Below, one piece after another: positions 15,101 to 24,065 of a stretch of DNA of 29,731 bases. The notes under the pieces were generated by a model. It was given only the letters and a program-made list of their open reading frames with translations, ran no database searches and was not told where the DNA came from. Position 1 is the stretch's first letter, and each line of letters begins with the position of its first letter. The stretch is from assembly GCA_002309305.1 (NCBI GenBank), contig DBWR01000074.1, positions 1 through 29,731 of the forward strand, given 5' to 3'. The translations under genes were made by a program, and so were the position numbers. Source of the stretch: Treponema sp. UBA1233. Lineage in GTDB: Bacteria; Spirochaetota; Spirochaetia; Treponematales; Treponemataceae.

Positions 15101-15415
15101 ATGTTTGTTTCAATTATTATAGACCCGGGCAGCATAGATAGCGCCAAATCAATGGTGGAATTGCTCACAAATTCCGGTTTCAAAAAAGTACAGCGTTCAT
15201 GCTGGGAAAACCCCAAGATTTCGGAGGCTGAACTTTCTGAAATCAAGAAGGATATTGACCGCGTCACGGATTATTATGACGTTGTCCGTATTTATCAGTT
15301 TCCGCTCAAGGGCATGTTTGTCATTACGGAGCTAAAAGAGAAAAAGTGGAGGAGATGTCAGCTTAGTGCGGCACAAACCCCACAAAAAGGTGCGGCTAGA
15401 ACGGCTGGACGTTAA
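15101..15415 (+). CDS. Orphan Cas2-fold protein (CRISPR-associated Cas2/VapD-like)
   Basis: 104 residues from the ATG at 15101. The pattern is that of Cas2: beta strand MFVSIIID with the Asp at position 8 where Cas2 has its conserved Asp, then a helix. Next comes FKKVQRSCWENPKIS, which corresponds to the VQxSVFE strand, followed by helix SEAELSEIKKDIDRV and VVRIYQFPLKGMFVITEL, which corresponds to the Cas2 VRIYxL strand. A basic, low-complexity tail follows. No cas1, other cas gene or CRISPR repeat lies in the window, and the next gene is prfB 20 bases downstream. It is therefore an isolated Cas2-like protein, possibly a nuclease or a structural relative with a housekeeping role. An ATG at 15074 would add nine residues. 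Confidence 0.65.
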   Translation: MFVSIIIDPGSIDSAKSMVELLTNSGFKKVQRSCWENPKISEAELSEIKKDIDRVTDYYDVVRIYQFPLKGMFVITELKEKKWRRCQLSAAQTPQKGAARTAGR

Positions 15416-15435
15416 TTTATTAGGAGAATAAAAAA

Positions 15436-16576
15436 ATGCTTGAAGATTTACGCGAACCCATTTCCGAACTTAAGGAAAACATAATGGACGTATGGGGGCG
15501 TCTTTGACCCGGACGACATCAGGAAAAAAATAGCGGAAAAAGAGGCCCTGACAACTGCCCCCGGATTCTGGGACGACAATGACAAGGCCACAAAGGTGAT
15601 GAACGACATCAAGATGCTCAAGGGACGTGTTGAGCCGTGGGAAGAACTGATTCAAAAAGTGTCCGACATGGAAACCCTCTACGATCTTGGCATAGAGGAA
15701 AACGACCAGAGTGTTGAAAAGGAGCTCAAGGAACTTTTGGACAATGCACAAAAGGAATACGAGCACCAGAGCATACTCAACCTGCTTTCCGACGAAGTTG
15801 ATAAAAACGACTGCTTCCTTTCCGTGCATGCGGGAGCCGGTGGAACTGAAGCCTGCGACTGGACTTTCATGCTCAGCCGAATGTACCAGAGATGGGCAGA
15901 ACGCCACGGATACAAGATGGAAGTTCTTTCTCAGGAAGAAGTTGAAGGCGGACTCAAGTCAATCAATATGAGGATTTCAGGTCCCTATGTTTACGGATAC
16001 ACCAAGGGAGAGGCGGGAGTACACCGTCTTGTACGCATAAGCCCATTTGATGCAAACGCCAGGCGGCACACTTCTTTTGCCTCGGTTTATGTGTTTCCCG
16101 TTCTTGACGACAGCATAGAAGTTAACATTGACCCCAAGGATTTGCGTGTAGATACATTCCGTGCGGGCGGTAAGGGTGGCCAGCATGTCAATAAGACCGA
16201 ATCAGCCGTCCGTTTTACCCACCTTCCTACAGGCATAGTCGTTCAGTGTGAAAGCGAAAGAAGCCAGCTGATGAACAGGGCCACTGCAATGAGCATCCTC
16301 CGTTCAAGGCTCTATGAATATTACAAGGAACAAAAGGAAAAGGAAAACGAAAAGTTTGCGGGCGAAAAAAAGGACATCTCTTTTGGAAGCCAGATTCGCT
16401 CATACGTATTCCAGCCTTACACGATGGTAAAGGACCACCGCACAAAGTATTCCGTCGGTAACATTCAGGGTGTAATGGACGGTGACATCGACGGTTTCCT
16501 GGACTCATGGCTTTCCGTCAAGTGGAAGGGTGTTCCGGTTGGCGATGACGATGATGATCTGGGAGACGCGGACTGA
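15436..16576 (+). CDS. prfB: Peptide chain release factor RF2, expressed by programmed +1 frameshift
   Basis: The first 23 codons from ATG 15436 (TAGGAG upstream) end at CTT TGA C (15502-15508). Skipping T15505 continues into the frame that runs to 16576, giving about 379 residues, the normal RF2 length. The downstream part has the UGA-reading SPF tripeptide (about residues 202-204) and the peptidyl-hydrolysis GGQ (247-249) in RAGGKGGQHVNKTES, so it is RF2 and not RF1. RF2 ends translation at UGA and UAA. The frameshift makes RF2 control its own level: low RF2 lets the ribosome pause at UGA and slip. A gene caller that ignores the shift will start it at 15596 and lose the N-terminus. Confidence 0.95.
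15493..15508 (+). promoter_or_regulatory. prfB: RF2 autoregulatory +1 frameshift site
   Basis: TGGGGGCGTCTTTGAC contains a G-rich internal Shine-Dalgarno-like stretch (15494-15498) three bases before the slippery CTT, then in-frame TGA followed by C. This has the classical layout of prfB frameshift sites (G-rich stretch, spacer, CUU UGA C). Confidence 0.93.
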
Positions 16577-16581
16577 TAAAA

Positions 16582-18225
16582 ATGAAAGCTCCCTTTTTCC
16601 GAACGTGTGCCAAAAAAACTCTGCTGTCTCTTTTGATATGCCTTAACATGGTGATTCTGGCACATGCCGGTGACTGGGTGCTTGCCGCAAGGGAATTTAC
16701 ATTTACCCAAAGCCTTCCGCATTCACAGTCGGAGTTGAGCCTTTGCAAGATGATTCCCAGTTTGATTCTTGAACAGCTCAATACCGACACAAGGCGCATT
16801 CCTCCGGCAGATGAATTGAACGCAAGGGAATATGAGGAGCTTTTGCAAAAGAGGCAGTCCCTGTTTCTTGAATTGTCTGCGGCGGTAAAGCGTCGTGACT
16901 CAGTAATGGTTCAGGAAGCGAATGCAAAGACCATCAAAAAGAAGATTGCGGAAGAAGAAAAAAAAATTGCTGAGCTAGAAAAAAAGATTAAGGAAAATCT
17001 TGATGAATCTGCAAAATACCTTCCCGAATCAAATCCAAATGCCGGTGCGGTTTCTGACTCCGCTGAAAACGAAGCCGAGGTTCTTCCCGGTGCGGAAAAA
17101 CTTGTGCTCTACAAGAACGAAAGCTCAAGCCTGTATGTTCCCTCAAAAGAGGCTATGGCAGAAGGAGTCAATTCTCGCCGTTATGAAAAGGCAGTCATCG
17201 ATTCAAAGATAAATGCCCTGGTTTCAGGTTCTATCACAATCTACGGCAATTACCTTTCTGTCAGCGCGGAACTCATACTGTATCCTGGAGCCAAGCCCAT
17301 TGCCACAGTCATGGAAGTAGGTTCCATGGATGACATAGGAAGGCTTTCTCGTTCGGTTGCGCAAAAGATTCTTCCGGTAATCGCAAATACAACTGGAACT
17401 TCACTTCATTTTGAAATTGAACCCGCAGAGCTTGCGTCAAAGGCTCGTGTCACAGTGGACGGACTTCCGGTAAAAATAGACAACCCGGTCATTGTTCCTG
17501 CCTCAACACATACAATCGAAATCCAGTGTCAGGGATACGTAACGCAAACAGTCACATATCTTTTTCAGGACAGCCCTCATTTCGTAATCCATGTACCGCT
17601 AAAGGAGCAGTCTGAGGGATCGTTTTCCGTCATGCTAAAGGAACCTGTCGACGGTCAGCTGTATTTCAATTCAACTGCCATCGGCAATGCAATTGAAGGC
17701 GCACAGGTTTCAATCAACGGACGGAACATAATCGGTCAGCTTGCACTTCCGGATAAAGACACCTTCTTTTTGATTCCTCCAACGCTTCAGATGCCACAGG
17801 CAAACCTTGTTGTTCCAGCAGTACCTCAGGACTTGAATGCGGAAATAGAAAAGAGGAGGATATGGTCTTACCGTGGGTATACAGCCCTGATTCTGACACT
17901 GCCGTTTACCTTTTATTCAATGGGCCACTACAACAGTGCCGCAAACGCATACATGTCCGCTTCGATTCCTTATGAAGAAGTTCACAAATGGGATGTGCTC
18001 AGATGGACGTCGCTGGGACTGACTGTGGCAGCCGCAGGATTTTTTGTATATGAACTTGTACGCTATCTTTGTACCGCAAACAAGGCTCTTCCGGTAAAGG
18101 CAAGGGAAGCAAAACCCGGAGAACTGGAAGAAATCAACGCAAGGGTATTCCAGATAAAAAATGATGCCTCATCAGATCCGGTCAAGGAAGATTCGGCTGA
18201 AGACGGTCAAGACATAAAGGAGTAA
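16582..18225 (+). CDS. Exported membrane protein with coiled coil and PEGA-like domain
   Basis: 547 residues. A signal peptide occupies about 1-29 (LAHAG at the end). Residues 100-140 form a Lys/Glu/Ala coiled coil (EEEKKIAELEKKIKENL). The middle, about 265-330, has SLHFEIEPAELASKARVTVD followed by a segment ending in HTIEIQCQGYVTQT. This matches the pattern of PEGA domains, small beta modules common in surface and periplasmic proteins. Two hydrophobic segments near the C-terminus (TALILTLPFTFYSMG and LTVAAAGFFVYELVRYLC) probably anchor it in the membrane. It resembles uncharacterised treponemal proteins. It sits between prfB and ftsY with five bases to the latter, so it may share their transcript. 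The ATG lacks a close ribosome binding site. Confidence 0.7.
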   Translation: MKAPFFRTCAKKTLLSLLICLNMVILAHAGDWVLAAREFTFTQSLPHSQSELSLCKMIPSLILEQLNTDTRRIPPADELNAREYEELLQKRQSLFLELSAAVKRRDSVMVQEANAKTIKKKIAEEEKKIAELEKKIKENLDESAKYLPESNPNAGAVSDSAENEAEVLPGAEKLVLYKNESSSLYVPSKEAMAEGVNSRRYEKAVIDSKINALVSGSITIYGNYLSVSAELILYPGAKPIATVMEVGSMDDIGRLSRSVAQKILPVIANTTGTSLHFEIEPAELASKARVTVDGLPVKIDNPVIVPASTHTIEIQCQGYVTQTVTYLFQDSPHFVIHVPLKEQSEGSFSVMLKEPVDGQLYFNSTAIGNAIEGAQVSINGRNIIGQLALPDKDTFFLIPPTLQMPQANLVVPAVPQDLNAEIEKRRIWSYRGYTALILTLPFTFYSMGHYNSAANAYMSASIPYEEVHKWDVLRWTSLGLTVAAAGFFVYELVRYLCTANKALPVKAREAKPGELEEINARVFQIKNDASSDPVKEDSAEDGQDIKE

Positions 18226-18229
18226 GGAA

Positions 18230-19102
18230 ATGGCTAAAACATCTTTTGCAGAAAAACTTAAAAATCTTTTTGGAAAGCACAATGCACAGGACGAAGATTT
18301 CTTTGACGACCTGATGGATGCCATGATCGAAGGAGACATCGGTGCAAAGACTGCCATGGAAATTGTCGATGCCCTCCAGAAAAAATGCAGGGAAGAAAAG
18401 ATTTCCGGACAGGAGAAAATCGTTGCCGCATTAAAGGAACTCCTCTTGCCTTATGTCCATTCAGTTGAACTTCCGATAGAACCTGGAAAAGTAAATGTGT
18501 TCATGGTGCTTGGTGTTAACGGCGTGGGTAAAACTACCTCCGTTGCAAAAATAGGAAAAATGTTTTCGGACAAAAATATAAATGTCGTAATGTCTGCATC
18601 GGATACATTCAGGGCGGCGGCTGTTGACCAGCTTGACATGCATGGCGAGCGTCTTGGAATCCGTGTGGTAAAGCATCAGATGGGAAGCGATCCTTCGGCT
18701 GTTGTGTTTGATGCATGCTCTGCGTGTGAGGCTGCCGGTGGTGGACTTGTTCTTGCCGATACTGCGGGACGACTTCACAACAAGGAAAACCTTGTCAACG
18801 AGCTTAAAAAAATCGACAGGGTTGCAAAGTCAAAGGCAAGCGAAGGCTGTTACAAAAAGCTTCTTGTAGTGGATTCAACCACAGGACAAAATGCACTGCG
18901 TCAGGCGGAAGTCTTTAACGAGGCTGTTGGTGTTGACGCAATCGTCCTTACAAAATACGATTCAACTGCAAAGGGCGGATGCATCATCTCAATCGGCAAG
19001 GAACTGAACATACCCGTGGCCTTTGTCTGCACCGGCGAAAAATATCCGGACATCTCACTGTTGAACCCGGAAAAATATCTTGATGAATTCCTGGAAGGAT
19101 AG
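18230..19102 (+). CDS. ftsY: Signal recognition particle receptor FtsY
   Basis: 290 residues with the SRP-GTPase NG domain: G1 loop GVNGVGKT (95-102), DTFRAAAVDQL (125-135), DTAGR (177-181) and TKYDSTAKGG (241-250). FtsY is the membrane receptor that, with SRP (Ffh and 4.5S RNA), delivers ribosome-nascent chains to the Sec translocon. The long acidic A domain of enterobacterial FtsY is absent; only a short N-terminal segment precedes the N domain, as in many bacteria. Ribosome binding site AAGGAG lies ahead of the ATG. It starts 4 bases after the previous stop. Confidence 0.95.
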   Translation: MAKTSFAEKLKNLFGKHNAQDEDFFDDLMDAMIEGDIGAKTAMEIVDALQKKCREEKISGQEKIVAALKELLLPYVHSVELPIEPGKVNVFMVLGVNGVGKTTSVAKIGKMFSDKNINVVMSASDTFRAAAVDQLDMHGERLGIRVVKHQMGSDPSAVVFDACSACEAAGGGLVLADTAGRLHNKENLVNELKKIDRVAKSKASEGCYKKLLVVDSTTGQNALRQAEVFNEAVGVDAIVLTKYDSTAKGGCIISIGKELNIPVAFVCTGEKYPDISLLNPEKYLDEFLEG

Positions 19103-19111
19103 CGGGGCTTT

Positions 19112-20116
19112 ATGACCTTAGAGGCGATGGTTTTGTCTTTGTACATGCTTTTCCCCATTATCTCCCCGCAGCAGGAGCAGCTCCAGGAACACTATCTGGA
19201 AACTCATGCGGAACAAAGAAATTCGATAGAGATGGATGGAGGCCAGAGCCTTACTGCCGCATTAAACGAATGGAATCTTTACATGCAGGAAGAATTCCTT
19301 GACACCAGCGAAGGTGAAATTGCCATCGACAATCTTGAGCTTTTGGAAAATCCGGAGTTTGGTCCACAGAGTGCCGGTTCTGCACTTGCCCTTGGTCTTG
19401 AGGAAGAAAACTATGCGGAGATTGTATATAAGAATTCCCTGAAGCGACTTGCGTTTTTCAATTATGGTGAGGAATACTTCAGCCCGTCGTCTCCTCTTGA
19501 CGGTTCAAACGCGACGGTTAACGTCAACTCTTCAATTATTGTTCGCAACGTATACGACGACCTCTACCGCCTCAAGGAAAAAATCACATGGAAGAATGCA
19601 CCTACTGTAAAGGATTCTGTGATGCTCAGCAAGATTGAATTTTTCTACGGCTCTGGTGATTCTTCATTTCCGGTAAGGGAACGTCAGGAACTCTATGAAA
19701 AAAAGATTGTAAACGTCATACGATATTCTCCGTCCGGCAAAGTCCTTCAGTTTGAAAAATTCTCAAAGGCAGGTCCAAAATCCAAAGAAGTTCTGGAACA
19801 AAAGATTGTCTATGATTATGATTCAAAGGGCAGGGTAATTCTTGAAGAAAGCTCAGACCGTGTTGAAGACGGCAGTTTTGTTGAAAGGAAGAGGGAATAC
19901 AAGTATGTGACGGATGGTGTCAAGCCCAGCGTAAAGTATTATGAGAATGGAGTGTTAAGGCTTCAGACGGAATATGGATTCAGTGACTACACCTATGTGG
20001 AAACCGTTTTCTTTGACGGCGGTTTTTCCATAAAGAGCGAGTTCAAGGATGGAGTAAAGGTGAATGAAACGATTTATCATGCGGGAAAGGAATACGAGGG
20101 TATCTTGAATGAATAA
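19112..20116 (+). CDS. Uncharacterised protein with repeat-like C-terminal beta segments
   Basis: 334 residues. The start may carry a weak export signal (LEAMVLSLYMLFPII). The C-terminal half contains short repeats with the pattern Y(D/N)xxGRxxxExx (YDYDSKGRVILEESSD, YKYVTDGVKPSVKYYENG, LQTEYGFSD), similar in spirit to YwqK/MORN-like or YD repeats. No family can be assigned with confidence. Its stop overlaps the next gene's start by 8 bases, so it is probably translated with the lol genes and may act in the same envelope pathway. Ribosome binding site is poor (GCGGGG). Confidence 0.65.
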   Translation: MTLEAMVLSLYMLFPIISPQQEQLQEHYLETHAEQRNSIEMDGGQSLTAALNEWNLYMQEEFLDTSEGEIAIDNLELLENPEFGPQSAGSALALGLEEENYAEIVYKNSLKRLAFFNYGEEYFSPSSPLDGSNATVNVNSSIIVRNVYDDLYRLKEKITWKNAPTVKDSVMLSKIEFFYGSGDSSFPVRERQELYEKKIVNVIRYSPSGKVLQFEKFSKAGPKSKEVLEQKIVYDYDSKGRVILEESSDRVEDGSFVERKREYKYVTDGVKPSVKYYENGVLRLQTEYGFSDYTYVETVFFDGGFSIKSEFKDGVKVNETIYHAGKEYEGILNE

Positions 20117-21410
20117 GAGGCGTAATGTTTTTTCTTCCCTTAAATGGATTAACTATGTTTCCCGAAGGTTCAACAAGGTGGACAGAAGCGGAAGGACTGC
20201 GGTTACCTCCAACCTGTCAAGCCTTGGTGTATGCTTTGGAGTTCTTGCGCTCATTGTGGTCATCTCGGTTATGAACGGATTCCAGATGGAATTCATCGAT
20301 GCCATAATGGAAGTCTCTTCGTATCATGTACGTGCAACAGAAATCGACGACATTGATGAATTTACACGCTGGTGTGAAGAAGATAGAAACGTAACTACAG
20401 TGATTCCCTTTTATGAGGCTCAGGGGCTCATGCTCAGTTCATCCGGTCAGGAAGGGGCTGCCCTTGTGCGTGCGATTGATCCAGACGTAATGCAGAAGGA
20501 TGCCGGTTTTGACAGGGAAATGAAAATGGTTTCCGGTGACTTTGACTTGAGCGACGAAACTTCCATCGTTTTGGGAAATGACCTTGCAACAAGCATTGGT
20601 GCCAGAGTCGGCGGTACTGTCACGATTTTTGCATTGAGCGGCTCCAGCGACGTAAGCCTTTTTTCAAATCAGAGGTCCTTTGTCGTAAAGGGAATCTTTT
20701 TTACAAATTACGCAGACATAAACAACGCCTATTCGTTCATCAGTCTGGATGCAGGCAAAAGGAATTTTGGAGAAAGCGCCAGGGAAGTTCTTGGAATAAA
20801 AATCAAGGACAGCAACAGGGATTCTGCATTTATCTCAAAGTTGAACCAAAAGTTTCCGTCGGTCAAGGCTGATTCGTGGAGGTCATACAACCGTGCGTTC
20901 TTTGGTGCGCTTCGGGTAGAAAAAAACATGCTCATGCTCATGGTGTTTCTGATTTTTGTTGTGGTTGCAATCAACATCTACAATGGAATGCGGAGGATGG
21001 TCTACGAGCGGCGGGAAGAAATTGCGGTCCTTACGGCTTTGGGCAGCTCCAAGAGGAACGTTCAGGCTGTGTTCATTTACAAGGGGTTTGTGACTGGAAT
21101 CAGTGGGGCTCTTCCCGGTCTTCTTCTTGGACTTTTGGTGTGCGTGAACATGCGGAAGGTGTTCCTGTTTTTGTCCAAGGCCCAGTATTACGTCCAGTAC
21201 TTCATCACAATGATTCTTTCTCCTTCAAATGCTTTGATGATGCAGGAAAATCCAATGTTCAGAATCTATGCAAGCATTCCGGCCCGCATGGTTTTTAGCG
21301 AGATAATATTGATTTTCTTTTTTGGCATATTTGCATCCCTGTCTGCTTCGTGGTTTGCAAGCAGGCAAATTCTAAAGGTTACTGTAGCGGAGGTTCTTCA
21401 TGACGACTGA
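20109..21410 (+). CDS. Lipoprotein-release ABC transporter permease, LolC/LolE family (first)
   Basis: 433 residues with the LolC/E architecture: an N-terminal transmembrane helix (LGVCFGVLALIVVISVMNGF), a large periplasmic MacB-like domain (about 60-270) and three C-terminal helices of the FtsX/permease domain starting at MLMLMVFLIFVVVAINIYNG and including RREEIAVLTALGSS. The N-terminal segment SLKWINYVSRRF fits LolC/E. With LolD it extracts lipoproteins from the inner membrane for transport. LolC versus LolE cannot be settled by eye. It overlaps both neighbours (8 and 11 bases), an arrangement that suggests translational coupling. This matches the idea that spirochaetes sort many lipoproteins. 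Confidence 0.85.
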   Translation: MNKRRNVFSSLKWINYVSRRFNKVDRSGRTAVTSNLSSLGVCFGVLALIVVISVMNGFQMEFIDAIMEVSSYHVRATEIDDIDEFTRWCEEDRNVTTVIPFYEAQGLMLSSSGQEGAALVRAIDPDVMQKDAGFDREMKMVSGDFDLSDETSIVLGNDLATSIGARVGGTVTIFALSGSSDVSLFSNQRSFVVKGIFFTNYADINNAYSFISLDAGKRNFGESAREVLGIKIKDSNRDSAFISKLNQKFPSVKADSWRSYNRAFFGALRVEKNMLMLMVFLIFVVVAINIYNGMRRMVYERREEIAVLTALGSSKRNVQAVFIYKGFVTGISGALPGLLLGLLVCVNMRKVFLFLSKAQYYVQYFITMILSPSNALMMQENPMFRIYASIPARMVFSEIILIFFFGIFASLSASWFASRQILKVTVAEVLHDD

Positions 21411-22107
21411 TTTGAACGAAAACGATATTATTGTGCGCATTGCATCTCTGGAAAAGACATTTAAAACTTCCAGCGAAACCCTGACGATTTTAAAAAACCT
21501 TGACATGAACGTAAGGCGCGGAACCAAGTGCGTAATCGTCGGCAAGAGCGGCAGCGGAAAGTCAACCCTGCTCAACATCATCGGAGGCCTGGATACTGCT
21601 TCATCCGGTACGGTGGAGATTGACGGAAAGCTTATATCATCGCTTGGAGAGGAAGAACTCACGGACTACAGGCAGAAATTCCTTGGTCTGATTTTTCAGT
21701 TCCATTATCTTTTAAAGGATTTTACCGCACTTGAAAACATTTTCCTTCCGTCGTACATGGCGGGCGTATCAAAAAAGCTTGCAATGGAAAAGGCAAAGGC
21801 ACTTCTGAACGATGTGGGGCTCAGCGACAGGGCAAACCATCTTCCTTCGGCACTTTCCGGCGGAGAGAGGCAGAGGGTGGCTGTTGCCCGTAGCCTCATA
21901 AACGATCCTGAATTGATTCTGGCGGATGAACCCACGGGAAACCTTGACCCTGCAAATGCGGCGGTTATCGGTGACCTCTTGTTTTCCATGGCGGACAAAT
22001 ACAAGAAGACCCTCATACTCGTAACCCACGACATGAATCTTGCATCCAAAGGAGACCTCAAGCTCTTCCTTAAAAACGGAGCCTTGTCAGAGGACGGTGA
22101 GATATGA
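21400..22107 (+). CDS. lolD: Lipoprotein-release ABC transporter ATPase LolD
   Basis: 235 residues with Walker A GKSGSGKST (48-56), a Q-loop, the signature LSGGERQRVAVARSL and Walker B LILADEPTGNLD. The signature and the NLD end are typical of the MacB/LolD branch. It hydrolyses ATP to power lipoprotein release by the flanking permeases. The ATG overlaps the upstream permease gene and the stop overlaps the downstream permease start by ATGA, consistent with an equimolar complex. Confidence 0.92.
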   Translation: MTTDLNENDIIVRIASLEKTFKTSSETLTILKNLDMNVRRGTKCVIVGKSGSGKSTLLNIIGGLDTASSGTVEIDGKLISSLGEEELTDYRQKFLGLIFQFHYLLKDFTALENIFLPSYMAGVSKKLAMEKAKALLNDVGLSDRANHLPSALSGGERQRVAVARSLINDPELILADEPTGNLDPANAAVIGDLLFSMADKYKKTLILVTHDMNLASKGDLKLFLKNGALSEDGEI

Positions 22108-23456
22108 CCTTTTCTTCTTCATTCCTGTATGCAATAAGGCTGTGTTTTCCTCACCGCACTTCTTCTGACAGAAGCCTGGGACGCAGGAGTCTGTTTGGTG
22201 CAATGATGTGCATCGGCATAAGCCTTGTTCCACTTGTTTCAGTCCTCATCATAAGCGAGGGAATGATTCAGGGAATTACCGGACGCATGATAGGGCTTTC
22301 GACCCAAGACCTGCAGGTTTACGTAAGCTCACTTTCTCCTGATGTGGAAGAATACGAGGACATGGTGGAAATCTCCGACCGTTTTTCAGAACTTCAGGGA
22401 ATTACAGGCTCCTATCCTGAGATGCAGGGCATGGCTCTGGTTTCTTTTAACGGAATAAGGACGGGTGCGACGGTTCGCGGTGTCCAAAACGACATATTCC
22501 AGACGAACACGGGATTTTCTTCCCTCATGCAGGTAAAGGAGGGCGAGGCGGATTTGTCCGGTGAACGCAACATGATTGTGGGCGAAAAAATATCCCAGAT
22601 TCTGGACATTCATCCTCAGGATAAAATCAGCCTCATCACGGTGGAAAAAGTCGGTGAGCAGATGGTTCCAAAGATGGCGGTGTTTACGGTAAGCGGTGTG
22701 GTTTCTTCCGGATATCAGGAACTTGACGCGCTGTGGGTGTTCATTCCCCTGGAAACGGCCTTTTCAGTACTGTCCAAGAGATCCAGCAAGACTGTGTTCT
22801 CACTTACCACAAGCGATCCTTTTTCGGGGGATCTGGCAAAGATAAAGCAGAACGTCAGGAACGACATCATGGGCTATGGAGACAACATTACGCTTGACCA
22901 GAGCAGGGTGTATTCGTGGAATGAGCTTAATGCCGCGGAATACGAGAATTTTGCGTCAACAAAGCTTTTGCTCCTTTTGATAATGCTTTTGATAGTGCTG
23001 GTTGCATCCGTAAACATCAGTTCGGCCCTTGTGATGATTGTCATGGAAAGGCGCAAGGAAATAGCGATTCTAAAGAGTGTGGGGGCCGACAGTTCCGGAA
23101 TTACGGCAAGTTTCCTTCTGATTGGAATCGTTTCGGGGGCTGGCGGAGTCCTGACTGGCATTCCCGTAGGTCTTTTGGCCGGAGTGAACATCAACAGGAT
23201 AATCTCTTTTATGGAAAAGGTGGTGAACCTCTTCCTGAAATTCGCATACGTTTTGGCAAATGGCAACCAGGGGGGCTTTACTTCCGTCCATCTTCTGGAT
23301 CCCGCCTATTATCTGCAGGAAATCCCTGTAATCATACCCTTTGGAGAACTTTTGGTCATTACTCTGGGAACCCTCATACTGTCGCTGATTGTGTCTGCCA
23401 TACCCGCAATAAAGGCCGGAAAGGAAAAACCGCTGGATACTTTGCGTAAAATGTAA
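22104..23456 (+). CDS. Lipoprotein-release ABC transporter permease, LolC/LolE family (second)
   Basis: 450 residues, same design as the permease upstream of lolD: an N-terminal helix (FGAMMCIGISLVPLVSVLIIS), a periplasmic domain (about 60-280) and C-terminal helices with MLLIVLVASVNISSALVMIV, MERRKEIAILKSVGA and a final ETLGTLILSLIVSAIPA-like segment. Presence of two different permeases suggests a heterodimer like LolC-LolE. The coupling to lolD is through ATGA at 22104-22107. A promoter for the next operon overlaps its end. Confidence 0.85.
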   Translation: MTFSSSFLYAIRLCFPHRTSSDRSLGRRSLFGAMMCIGISLVPLVSVLIISEGMIQGITGRMIGLSTQDLQVYVSSLSPDVEEYEDMVEISDRFSELQGITGSYPEMQGMALVSFNGIRTGATVRGVQNDIFQTNTGFSSLMQVKEGEADLSGERNMIVGEKISQILDIHPQDKISLITVEKVGEQMVPKMAVFTVSGVVSSGYQELDALWVFIPLETAFSVLSKRSSKTVFSLTTSDPFSGDLAKIKQNVRNDIMGYGDNITLDQSRVYSWNELNAAEYENFASTKLLLLLIMLLIVLVASVNISSALVMIVMERRKEIAILKSVGADSSGITASFLLIGIVSGAGGVLTGIPVGLLAGVNINRIISFMEKVVNLFLKFAYVLANGNQGGFTSVHLLDPAYYLQEIPVIIPFGELLVITLGTLILSLIVSAIPAIKAGKEKPLDTLRKM

Positions 23457-23470
23457 ATTTAGTGTATAAT
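23442..23470 (+). promoter_or_regulatory. Promoter of the mcsA-mcsB-clpC operon
   Basis: TTGCGT (23442-23447), 17-base spacer and a perfect TATAAT (23465-23470), the -35 part lying inside the preceding gene. No CIRCE element (TTAGCACTC-N9-GAGTGCTAA) and no CtsR box (paired GGTCAAA) is seen between here and the mcsA start at 23529. Confidence 0.6.
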
Positions 23471-23528
23471 GTTACATCTGGTGCTTGAAGGCGTTATTGT
23501 GTATAGGGTAGCTTTGGAGGATTGAATT

Positions 23529-24065
23529 ATGGTATGTGATTTTTGCCATGAAGAAAAGGCGGTTATTTTTCTGGAACAGGTAAACAACGGTCAAAAGCGC
23601 AAGATTAACATGTGCATGAAGTGCGCCCTTGAACGCGGTATAAGCGATGATCCCAGAAGCATAGAGGCTTCCATAGGCGACCTTTTTTCCGAACTTACCG
23701 CAGTTGCCCAGAAACTCCGTGCCGAAGACTCCAAGATGTGTCCTGTTTGCGGAACATCCCTTGCCCAGATAAAAAAGACCATGATGGCCGGTTGTCCTGA
23801 ATGCTATTCAATTTTCAAGGCTGACATAAGGAAATGTCTGGAAAACAAGGGTATTTCGGGTACATATTCGGGTTCCATGCCACAGAGGCTTTCCAACGTG
23901 CATTCTGTCCTCAACGACCGCATGATTCTCCAGAACAAGCTGGATGCGGCGGTTGCAAGTGAAGACTACGAAAAGGCCGCCATGTACCGCGACTACCTCA
24001 GAGCCCTGGAGAATCAGGCTGTAGCCGACGGAAGCCGTGATAATGCCGGGGAGGAAGAGGGCTGA
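23529..24065 (+). CDS. mcsA: McsA, zinc-finger/UVR-domain activator of the arginine kinase
   Basis: 178 residues with four CxxC pairs (CDFC, CMKC, CPVC, CPEC) in two zinc-finger units, and a C-terminal UVR motif (NKLDAAVASEDYEKAAMYRD). This is the McsA layout. In Firmicutes McsA binds and activates the McsB protein-arginine kinase. Ribosome binding site TTGGAGGA, seven bases ahead of the ATG. The last base of the stop overlaps the first base of the mcsB ATG, so the two are coupled. Confidence 0.9.
   Translation: MVCDFCHEEKAVIFLEQVNNGQKRKINMCMKCALERGISDDPRSIEASIGDLFSELTAVAQKLRAEDSKMCPVCGTSLAQIKKTMMAGCPECYSIFKADIRKCLENKGISGTYSGSMPQRLSNVHSVLNDRMILQNKLDAAVASEDYEKAAMYRDYLRALENQAVADGSRDNAGEEEG

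Noticed and set aside
15436..15596. Frameshift error or pseudogene at the start of RF2
   Set aside because: The break lies exactly at CTT TGA C with an upstream G-rich stretch, the known regulated frameshift, and the rest of RF2 is intact.
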